NCBI GenBank assembly: GCA_030141605.1 | Contig: JAQGDQ010000447.1 | Coordinates: 1-64,000, forward strand | DNA length: 64,000 bases | Source: Tubiluchus corallicola | Lineage: Eukaryota; Priapulida; Priapulimorpha; Priapulimorphida; Tubiluchidae | Direction of reading: 5' to 3' | In this document: piece by piece, positions 50,201 through 62,200 of the stretch | Position numbering within the stretch: the stretch's first letter is position 1 | How the letters are laid out: each line of letters begins with the position of its first letter | Translations under genes and position numbers: made by a program | Notes under the pieces: model-generated | Databases searched by the model: none | Seen by the model: only the letters and a program-made list of their open reading frames with translations | Told to the model about the DNA's origin: nothing

Positions 50201-53200
50201 TGTAGTTAGCAAAAATCAGTTTAAAGTCGCGATTATCTCACGCTTCGGAATTCCCATTTTGGACGCCCGTTCTTCCATCTATGCATCAGTTATCAGCTGA
50301 AGAAAAGTAGTGCACTGTCAATCTTCATCAAAAAGTACAGGATTTTACAAAAAAGGCAGCTGATTTTGTGATATTTTTGCATGAACATTATAAATAAGCT
50401 GCAGAAGTTTGAATGCACGGTGAGCTTACGGAAAGCCTCGAAGTTGACTACTTACGTCATAATTTTCAAGTGAATGGTGGCTCCCCCACCTGCCTGAAAA
50501 TTCCTACACAGTGGTAGTATTAATTAGCTTGGTGTTTTATAGACAATTTTTTCTCAAATTCCTTTGCCACATTTTTCCGAGTTTTCTAAGTGATAACAGT
50601 AAAATGAACACAAAGTGACTAGTGCTTTCCTTTAAATGTCTGACCCGCTAACCAGCTTTACTAGACCAGTAGAGAGTAGAAGGTCTCTACAGAATACTTA
50701 CGCAAGTGTCGCTAAGATAACCCCAGAGTGGGGTGACAACCGTGTCAACTCCGAACATGCACAGAAACACAAGGCCTACCTTTTCGGCTCCTAAATTGTA
50801 CTGAAACATCAAAAACCCAAAAATTACACTACGGATAGAGGAGATATTCTGAACACGTATACTTACGTAGTTGTCGCTGAGATAACCCCAGAACGGGGCA
50901 GTAATCGTGTACACTCCGGACATGCAGAGAAATACGAGGCCGACAATTTCTGGTCCTATATTGTACTGAAATATCAAAAGGAAAATAAGCAAAAACCGGA
51001 AAACAAAGAATAAGACGAGCACAGGCAACGAAAGCAGGGATGTAAGAAATTTCAGCTTGAACTTTTTATATCTTTGTTTATGCAGAGTGTTTTCTTGTGC
51101 TTTAACAAAGACACGGAAAAAGTGAAGAAGTTGAAAATGCATGTAGTAGCTTGCAGCTCAGACTGTTGATTGTTATTTAGGACATGAGTTACAATTTACA
51201 GACAAAACATTAATTTGTCAATCAAAAGTGCTAATATGAGACTAAAAGCGCACAGAAAAGTGATAAATAAATTGGAATAGAATTACTGAACACAAGAATA
51301 TCAAAGAAGATTGTCTTATTAAGGCAGGGGTGTGCAAATTCTGGCCAGCCGAGAGAATTTGTGCAGCCCGCAAAGAGGTTTGTCAACCTAATGAAAGTGC
51401 GGCCTGGGAATTAATTGAGTGTATCCAGCTGAAGTCCGTGCCACGATCCCAAAGATAGTGCGGGTAGTTTTTTCTACTAGATCAGATGCCATTAACCCTT
51501 ACAAGACGGTTGTAGCTTAATAACACTGTACTACACAGACTGTGTGATACACATTACTAATATGCATTGTAATGAAATTACCACTATCTGTCCTGAAAGT
51601 AAAAATATATGGTTTGTAATATAAATTTTAATAACTTCTAAAATAGTTTCTTGAGTGTAGTTGTAATGATGTACGCAGGTCGGATGCAAAAAAAATCATT
51701 ATTAGGCCTTTCAGTACTTGGCTCCTTGATCAAACTGCCCGTGGCCCGCAGGAATTGCGGGAAAGTTTAATGTGACCCAGCTAGTCAGATAATTTGCACC
51801 CCCTGTATTAAGGGAAACTAGAATATTCTATAAGCATGTGAAAATACAGTGTGACTACTAAAGCAAGCAAAGCAACATGAAAATAAGCTTCATTACTGTC
51901 ACACTTAAGTGATTACTTGTCTAATTAATTATCTCTATATTTAGCTTGTGTAGACAGCTTTAGATAGCAATGAACGCTGTGAATACTGGGGCTGGTATCC
52001 GGTGAATGTAACAAGACTTGAGATTACATGTTGAAATATTGCCAGAGAGCGTATAACATCTGTAGGGAAGACACTTGTGAAAAAGATGAGAAACTTTTGG
52101 ATAATTCACCAGGCCAGGGATGAGAATGACAAATTGCAAAAAACTCTGAAACAGGCCGGGGGTTTTGGGGCCGCCTAGGCCCCCAATGGGGTTCAAGGGA
52201 AGCCCCCTTGGAGTCAGCAACAAATTGCAATTTTGTGAACATAGAGAACCTCTAAGTGGACTTACAATATCAATTACATTGTTTCATGCATAATTTAAAA
52301 TACCCAACTATCAAGGATACATGATACCTAATTGTCTCAAAAACGCCTAAGTACTGGTCGCTCCTATACAAAAGTTATAAAAACTGTCTGCAATTGACTC
52401 AAATAACTCCGCACAATTGATTCTATATTTTTATACATAGAGATCTACACGTGGTTACACTGATGTACGTGATGTAAACAAAGTGATGGCCTGCCAACTA
52501 GCGGTCAGCTTGTGAAATAATGTATTGGGTCCGTAAAAATTTTCTCAACAAAAATGGCACTACTGGTCTTCCAAAAACTCGGAATTCCGCGTATCCGCGG
52601 AAAATTCTCATCCCTGCACCAGGCTCGAGACTAATAATGTTCAGTTAAAAACAGAAACACTCGCACATTAATGCAGGCACAAAATTTCGCATTAGTAATG
52701 TTTTTCCTTTAAAAAGCATGCATGCAGTAAAAAAATTTCTTACGGGAAATTTTTAGCACTCGGAAATTTTTTACCTAATACACATTTCACGGGTTTCCGG
52801 AAATTTTCCATAACAAACTTTATAATTATATAGTATCACATTATCAAGCATTTGCATGAAACACGGAAAACTACAGTGTCAGCTTTTTATCTATGTACCA
52901 AAATTGTGTGCACAATGTTGCCCAGTGCAAGACTGCAAAAGCTAAGAAATTATTGGTAATAAAGGTATAACAACAAAGGTATGTTCTCTTCATTGATTCT
53001 TAGTAGTTTAACTGACTACGGCCAAATCACGTTGAAAACACCGGTTCTCGTCTGATCACCGAAGTTAAGCAACGTAGAGCCTGGTTAGTACTTGGATTGG
53101 TGACCGCCAAGGAATACCAGGTGCTGTAGGCTTGCGGGATGCCCACACTGTATCTTGACACTAGGCGGAGGAGCTGCACAAGCAGCCAACGGCTAGAGGA

Positions 53201-56200
53201 CGGAGGAGGTCAAGTGACCCAACGGCCATGTGTAGAGGAGTAAACCTTCCAAATCAGGAGTGGAGCTCCGAAGGCGGACCAGTGCAGCATGCTCACTGAC
53301 TCCGGCAGTTCCTGCAGTCAACCTGGTGCCAAACGTATCGCTCCGCTTTCCTTTGAACTACACCAGGGAGGAAGAGAGGGGGGTTCCTGTTGTCTGGGCA
53401 ACACAGGATCTCCATACACCTTGCCCAGGCGTGTGCCCTGGAGGCGTTCAAGGATCGCACTGCTCAGCCACAGTTGATGCTGCAGCTCCATCAATTTGAT
53501 CAATAACTGACTCTCTTGCCGCACACTCCATTGTCTTCCGAAACAGAAGGATGCCAACCAGTAGTTTAACACCTTCAGAACCGTAAGTGTTTGCTACATT
53601 TTACATGGGTTCATGAAAAACTGCTCTCACTAAGCAGCGATTACGCTATATTTCATAGTTTTTGTAGGTTTTTACTCCTTACGGGTTGGATTTTAATGCA
53701 AAATTATACATGGAGGGCATCTGCTCACCTTAGACAGATTAAAAATCGATTTTTGGCTAAAAACCTTTAAGTAACTGCAGCGTTTGCCCTGTAGCAATAT
53801 ACAGTATCACTTGTGTGAAATCGGCCAATGCAGAAAGTTTCAACTATCCAGACACAACATTCTGATGCACTTTGGCCTCAAGTCTATTTTTAAGGAGAAA
53901 TTCCTGTTAAAACATGAAATGACCTTAATTTGTCCTTGACTGATCTGTTGGTTTTTTCTGGAATAGCAACAGAACACTGCACAGCTTGCGCTGTAGCAAG
54001 CAGGCGATCAATAAAATCATGTGTACGAACACGCAAGTGTACAACAGACTAAGCTACTCAATAGGCTAAGTTGGAGTGCCTGGAGTGGGTGTGTTTTTTC
54101 TTAATTTTATCCAATTAAATCACTTATAAATGTTTAAACAAATAGCATGATTGGATAACCGAGATTCTCCTGAATAGAAAAGTACCAAATTTAGTTATCA
54201 CTTAGTTATGTCTGTGCTGATAAGGTAGCAGAAAAGTCAAAGGTCTTATAAGACCTATTTTCAATGATACATTCTTACTCAATTTTATCGAATTAAATTA
54301 GTTATAAATGTTTAAACAAATGGCATGATTGGATAGCCAAGATTCTCCTAAATAGAACAATATTTAATTTGTAATCATTTAGTTATGTCTGTGTTCATAC
54401 AGTAACAGAAAAGTCATAGGTCTTACAAGACCTAATTTGAACGGTGCGCTCCTGAAGGAGTTAAAGCGAGCTAAAACTCGGCAGGTAACGGTCAACACTT
54501 AAAACATTGCACCAATGCCAAAGTAGTTTAAGTGAGTATCATAACTTGTCTACGTCGATTTCGCAAATATTTCTAGCGGTGCTCGGGTTTCATTGTGCTG
54601 CTAAGGAACTAATGCTGTGTTCTTCAAAGGTAGTTTGCATTTCCAATTCTTAAGAGCCAACTACGTTTGACTTTATGGACCAACCAATACAGAAAACAAT
54701 AAATTTATTATTCATTACGTTCTCGAATGGTAATATTATCCGCCTCAGATATCTAACAACACAGCATTATGTTTGCGACGGACAAAATACTATAATTACC
54801 ACCACAGAGAAAATGATTTACACATTGAAGACAGATTAATCTATAAATTAAAGCTTTCAACAGTGAAAACAGTTTGCAGCGTGCGACACATAACCTACAA
54901 AGTAATCAGTGCATGAAGACAAAGAGACGATGAAACATACAGGGGAGGCTTGCAGAAAAAATTGTCTAAAAACATCAGTACAGTGAAAGAGTTGAGTCAC
55001 GACGCAGGTAAAAAGTGAGGCACTATACTCGACAAAGAACCTATTCCAAATTTGTCTCGGTGACAAGCAGAATTAAAGAAAATGTTGCAATGAAAGAATT
55101 ACTAAGACGCTAAAGAATTTAAATTATAAACAGAGAGAATGAAGAATTTTTGCAGAAAAACTGGAACGGTGAAATAGTGCTGTGTGATGACATGTGGTAC
55201 TACTACGGTGCACGCTGTACCTGACGAAGAGCGGGTTCCAGGTTGGGTTCGACGACCGTTATCGTCACGGCAGCAGAAGAGATGGTAGCGGACGACACCA
55301 GCACCGTTGGTATTGTCAGCAGCGTTAGAAACGAATGAGGAGAACTGATCACTTGATCTGTGAAACAAGCAATTTTAGAAAAGCAAGCACAAGCAAAAGA
55401 AAAATTAATTCCAGGCAAAAGCTATTCTACGAAAGAGTATGGAAATTAGATAAGGTAACAGTAATTGCAAAAAGAAGTTAAGCATTGATTAATCATTATA
55501 TAATACTATATTTGGATAGTAGCAAAATTTTTAATACGAGATATCAAAAAATATGCTTATAAAGTACTGTTTCAGCATCATAAGAGTAACTTAAAAAAAA
55601 CATCATATATTCGAAATAGCAATAAATATCTATTACCAAGTACGTCAAATTTATTCAGTTCTTACCACCTAGAATATTCAATAAATACGTTTTCTATATT
55701 TCAAAAAATTTAAAGAAAGAATTAAAAAATAATGTAATAACGATCAGATGAAACAGTGACGTAATCAAGTCGAATTTAACTAAACAAGTTTTGAAACTCT
55801 CACAATTTTTTCAACGCAATTATAGCAGAATTTAATGATTTGCTAAATTAAAGCTAAACTGTGGCAAATTTTGATGACGTATAATCTTTTTCATAAAAAA
55901 AATGCGTGCAGCATTTGCTAGCACAAGAAGAGCAAAGCAGCAAATGAATTAGTACGGCACAGCAGAGTGTGGATGCATACGGATCATACGTGGAAACATT
56001 CAACACTAACTAATAACCAATTTCCCCATTCACTGTGTTAAAAGTATGAAACAGAAGCATAGAGAAGAGAAAAATCGATGGGGCGAGCTCAAAAGATATG
56101 GAATTGCTACATTAATCACAAAGAAACACTAGGTCATGTCTGTAAGACCAGTACAAGAAAGACTAGTGCGTTTGGTAAGGGTTGTAGTCTCAACATTTTA

Positions 56201-59200
56201 CAACACAAAGGAAAATTCTATTTCGCAAAACAATATTGAGTTAATAATAGTTTTCAACAAATGCAACAAAAGTCAACATACAACACCAACAAACGACGAT
56301 ATGCTACTAGAAGTCGTACGCTGATTTATTCACTAGATGTCACATGTATGCTGTGGCAGCGTTACATGATGTGTCACACGATAGATCTCAAATCACTTTC
56401 AAGATAATAAGCCTTTTCAAAAATGTAGCAATTGATGATGATCGTGAAAAAGTCAAAGTTTAAGTGTACCAGACCACGCATTTGTGTACACTTGGCAACG
56501 CCTCGCAGCCCAAGCTATTGACATAGTGACCATCTTAACACCTAGCTAGAACCTTACTTAGTTCATTTTTCCTTGTTCCCAAGCAAGATCCTGCTAGCAA
56601 TTAGATTAATGCATAATTAAGTAAAGACCACATAAAACAATTGAAGTTACTGAACTGACGTGGCAGACAGTTTTGATTCACCCACGGGTCACGTGACGGT
56701 TGTAGCTGAGATGCGTTGCAGTAGCACACTTAACCTTTGACCTACAGCAACTGCGAGTGCGCACAACGAAACTGTGAAAAGGCTTACTATAATGTAATAA
56801 CTCTCTGAACGATTAAAGAGATGTTCAACATAACAAATTTTTAACTCACTACAGAAGTCCTTTAAAACCGCATTAACTTAATGCGCAATGATGTTAGTTT
56901 TTTTTGCTAAAATATTTATGGAGCTTAGAAAGACACAATTAAGCACGTTTTTGAAAACAGGTATAAGAATCTCATTAAAGATTTTGATCCAATGTACATA
57001 CATGTTTTTGTTTTTTTACAGAAATTTTCTAAAGCACAAGAAAGTGTTTTTGCGACTTTTGGTGTACTTTTGCGTTGCACGTAATATCCAAGAAATACTT
57101 ATTCTTAATCTTAATCTTAATACTTAATCCTGATGAAAGTGACATGATATCAATACTATTGGAAGATCTTCTAATCAGGGTTAGACGTGAAGGCAAGCTG
57201 AGTGATTCATTTTTCACAAATAAAGGTGTACCTCAAGGAGACTGCCTAAGTCCTGTTCTGTTCACTTTCTACCTTGCTGTGGCATTAATGGACAGGAATA
57301 GTATAACAAGAAAACAACTTTGTGACCACAAATATTAATCGAAGCTAGATCCAGAATGACTGCTGTCGGGAACAGAGGTAGAATGAACACCATTACGCTA
57401 ACCAAACGGAATATCTTATCACCATAGACGTGTATTAAGTGAAACTTAAAAGCTACGCAAACTTCGGACAATGTCAAAGAACAGTATTCTGTAAATAAAC
57501 AATTTGTTAAAAACAAGCAAACACACACACACGGCATAAATAAAAAAATAAGCTACTATAGCAGTTAATGAATGGAACAGTCAACAAAGAATTTCACGGT
57601 TCATATAGAACACACGCACATCTGAAAAAAAATAATTGTCAGCAAGTAGGTCTACTCCACTACTAATGCAAAACAGCAGCCTACAAAAAATCAATAATTG
57701 CATTAGCACATACAAAAATACAATAAGTAAAAATTATAACAGAGAGCAGATTTAAAACAAACAATAAACGATACACTGTCCTGCTATCGCAATACAAATC
57801 CTGCAAAACATTAATAAATATATTAGTATGCATAACAACGCCAGAAACAAATACAAGTAGTTCGAAACTGACGACAAAAAATGAACCACCTGTGAGAAAA
57901 ATCGGAAACTGAATGTTAGTATAGAAGACGCATCTAACAGACGGATTACAAAACTGAAACAAAACAGAACTTGTCAAAAAAACTTGGCCCAAGTGCCTCT
58001 GCAGTGAACAATAATTTCAATTAGCGGATGAGATGTAAATGTAGTGGGTGCATAGGCCCTTTTTTGGTTTTAAATTTAGTTCTCAATTACTGCCACGGTG
58101 CTGCCACCTGTTTGTTTATTTAGTAGGCTTTTTACCTTTTACTGTAGTCACTCTTTTAAAATTGAAGCACCTAATATCCTTGAATACATTAGCATTTTGG
58201 CCTTTCGTGAGCTATAGCTGTAGTAGTTGTATGACATTTTACCTGTCTTTTGGTTCTCTCCGCCATTGCTCTATTTTTCTTACGCATTATGACTGTGAAT
58301 TTCTTACGAATTCATTGTTGTGACATTGTTGTTCTTAAGGCAACTTGGAGTTCTCATTCCTGTCTTTGTAACTGTTAAAGGCTCTAACAACGTAAGTTAT
58401 TGTTAATTAATTTCAATATAGTCTACATAATTTTTATATCAGTACTTAGTTATAGCAATACATTTAATCATACAACTAATCTTCTTCTATTCAATGTAAG
58501 TTAAACTAAATGTTAATAATTGTATTTCAGAATAAAGAAACTTTTGGTCAACATGTTAAACTGGTGTTTGGTATCCATTTCAGTAAAAAAATCTAAGCTT
58601 TTGGGTTTTTGCTATATGAATTTACAGAGCTTAAGATATTACAGCATCTGTAGGCCAAGGTAATGTCCACCAAGTGTACACCACAAACAATTTTCACAAA
58701 TTGACAGATTTAAGACAGTTAAAGGTAGCCAATGTTCTTCACTTATTCCAACGGCGAGGTTGTGTGAGTTACCAAAACTTATCTACTTACTTTTTGCTTC
58801 TACCGTCACTTAAACTGTGTCAATGTGAATTGTGATGAAAACTGTTGTCAAACAATGACGATTTCATATTCGTTTTGGTTTGTTGCGTACACTTGGAAAG
58901 GACATCATCATGCCTCGTAAACACAGCACAGCATGCCAACATCTGAGCCGCGAAGCTTACCGCTCAAAAATACCGTAATCCTAAAATACCTCTGCCAGTC
59001 TTCCTGCCAGGAACGGTTCGATAACTCCTATCGTGCTACCGGCTACCACAATAGTTAAACCGCCAAGAATGTTCGTCGGGATCCTTACTAGTGAGAGTAT
59101 TGAAAAGCCAGACTTGGGAACTTGGTCTAGAAGAAAGCAATGATGTAACACGTGAAAACACGCAAATGCCCGACGTGTCTTAATGTAATAAAATATTGTG

Positions 59201-62200
59201 AAAATTAAATTCCAAGACAAAGCCATTTTTTTTCGCTTACTCAGTACTGATTAGGTTTAAGCATTCTGTATCAGAAAGCAACAAATGGAATGGAATTTGT
59301 GACTTTCGAACTCGAATCAAACCGAATTCCATTTTGGAATTCAATTTTAAAGACTTTCGAATAAATTTTTCAATCATTAATAAAAAATGATCTCACAGAG
59401 ATTATGCAAACTGTAGGTCAAAACAATTTACTCTTTAAAATATTGAAAAGAAACATACTATTTTTCAAAAATGGCTCATGTGAAAGAATTATTACCACAC
59501 AAACATGATTTCATGTTCGTGCCACTAGTTCTTCGCTGTTAGATGCATTTTTAGATCCATTCGCTAGTTAAAAGGGCACTAGCATCTGCATCTTGGAAAC
59601 AGATTGCACAAAAACAGGGGCTGTAAATCTCAGTTCAGATGTGTTAGTTTGTGACAAACTACACACGTTCGACAGCTCATGCGTGAGCAAGTGGTAAATT
59701 TGAAATTTGAATTCTTATCTTAGAACTTGCCTAGTTTTAGTACAACACACAGTATTACCTTACACTATATCTTACAGTGGCACTGTACTTCAATTTTCGC
59801 TTTTGCAAACACGTGCAACACGCTTGTGAAATATCTTTGCTGCTAAAAATTATGTTAGTTTGTGATATCATCAACAGTTGGGCTCGTCTGCCAGTGATTA
59901 AAGTTTTAATCTGTCATATAATTATTAGAAATGCTTTTGCAGTATTAAATGTGTTAAAATGTATGTTTTTTACCGTACTTGAAAATAAGGTAGTATACGA
60001 AAAATCATCCAGTCTTCATTTAAGCTTTACATCAAAGTGCGAAAGTGTTACCTACCATTCTGAGCGGGCAATAAGAATGTGCTCACCGCTGCACAAGTCA
60101 ACAATATGCAACCCATGACTAAAAACGGCAAAATAAAACCTCCAGCCTGAAAAAGACACCAGCAAAATGCACAAGCATATTTCATGAAAACAAAACTTGT
60201 CTGGACACGTTTTACGCCATCTGAAATGCACAATGACTGTTTCTATCTAAAATTACAGCACCATGCATAACATTAAGGATGCTGGTACACTGCTAACTTT
60301 TATCATCCAAGAAAAACCGTCATTGTGCCACAGGTGCCAGCTTTCGTTTGTCGACTTTTATCATTCGACAAAAATCTTAAGTGATTGTTCAACTTTTGCT
60401 TGCAAACTTCACAGACACCTTTGTGCAGACTTTAGAACACTCCTGTACTTTTTGATAAAAGTAGTGTCATATCAATGAAAATCAGAAATGGCCAAAACAT
60501 TCAAAATATTTTGTAACATTTTGTTGACAATTTTTCTTGGCCGCTGTATTGACTCTAGTTGTCATCAGAAGAGCTCTGTTTAACCACCAGACAAAATATT
60601 GCAACATTAGTCGAGGAAATTATGAAGTCAAAACTCTTCCTGAAGTCGGGAAACACAGAAGATTTCACTGCAAGTCAGCGGCTGTATGTGGAAAAATCAT
60701 TAGTCTAGTATAAAAAAACCTAAAAACGAACATAAAAAGAAAAAGGTCGTGCATAAACAAATAAAATCTGCAAAGAAATCTACGCATCTGAAATAAAAAA
60801 GCAGATGAATTAAAAGAAATTAAATAAAAATAAATATGCATCCACACTCTGCTGTATGATCTATTTCAGCATTAATAATACGGCTTTGCAGTTGATAATC
60901 CTCAAAAAGCTTGCCAGCTTTGCACATTTTGCGGAATGTACTATTACATTTCACATTACCAACCGTACGTAATTGTAATCAAGCGTTGATTTGACGTACA
61001 GCGTGTATTTCTTCGCGCTTCAATAATAACGACGTAATCACACGTCATGCGCGTTGGTTAGTTCAGCAGTTGGCGAAAACCGAAGAAAAATATTGCTGGC
61101 ATGCAAGTAATTTCGTAAGAACACATGCACGGTAAAATGGATTGGAACATTTTTGTATCCAACTGAAAGCATAAGAAGGATATGATTTCACAGGGCAGCA
61201 TGCCAATTATACCCACCGTCCTGTTCAGGCAACAGAAACAAACTGATTACGACGCAGATGAGCATGATCCCGCCCATGACCTCAAACGGTAGTAACCATC
61301 CACCAATCTGTGCAAAGGTTACATATGAACGTCAAAAAAAGTACAACCAGGGAAAATAGTTATAACATACATGCTTGCACTACATGCTAAAATTTTTGCT
61401 ACAATCTAGTACAGTAAGTCCTCGCTCATCGACGCTAAGGCATTGCAGCAAAATGCGATGTTAAGCAAAATGTCATTAATCAAAGCCAGGACTTCCATAA
61501 AAAGTAATGTAAAAGAATTGGCATACGTTCCAGAGACAAAAATCACTGCTGCTTAAAATCATATAACTCATGAGTTATGAGTTTTATTATATTTCTACCA
61601 TTTAATTTCTTTCTGTTTCCTTGAAAGCAGGTATCTTTCTTAGCAATACTTAGCTAGACTTGCTAGTAAATTCTCTTTCGTTAACGATGAAGCACTGTAC
61701 AGACAGTAGGGGTGAGCATCGAACGCTCGAATTCGATAGGAACGAGTTTTTTTAGTTGGAACTCAATTCGAATCCAAAACAATAGATTCGAATAATTCAG
61801 CACTTCAGTCACATACGTTCTTTATCATTAAAACGATTGAAATGCAATTAGCATTATTTAGCAGTGATTTCTGTGCACAATTTTAAACAAATTACTAGTC
61901 GTTTTATTGCAGAACAAAATCTAGTGATATGCATGATCTTTGTAAGACTAATTTTTACTGGTGGTTCGAAAACTTGTTCGAAAATCTTTCAATCTCGAAT
62001 TCGAAACACTGAAGTTCGGTTCGATTCGAATTCGCTTTCTGGTAAAGAATGCTCACCCCAAACAGACAGTAGCGATTAAACACTGCATAGTGAAATCCAA
62101 GCCCTGGAGTACTAGTCTAGTTGCTATATAGCAACAGGTTGCAGACAAAATTCCTTGGCATAAAGTTTGAACTCAGTGTCTGGAGACATATAAATCACAA

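Noticed and set aside
47292-53133. Functional 5S rRNA genes
   Set aside because: Three of the four 5S-like sequences continue into a SINE body with target duplications, and all carry changes or truncations; they are better read as retroposed copies.
57681-57992. Possible third copy of transporter exon A (hydrophobic frame with GG after an AG)
   Set aside because: The GG-containing frame is not in the phase required by the acceptor, and similarity to A1/A2 is only hydrophobic composition.
50702-59126. A second, separate transporter gene
   Set aside because: The duplicated exons are interleaved pairwise within one series of single exons, with no second set of TM4, TM5 or TM9-12 exons, so two complete genes cannot be assembled from them.
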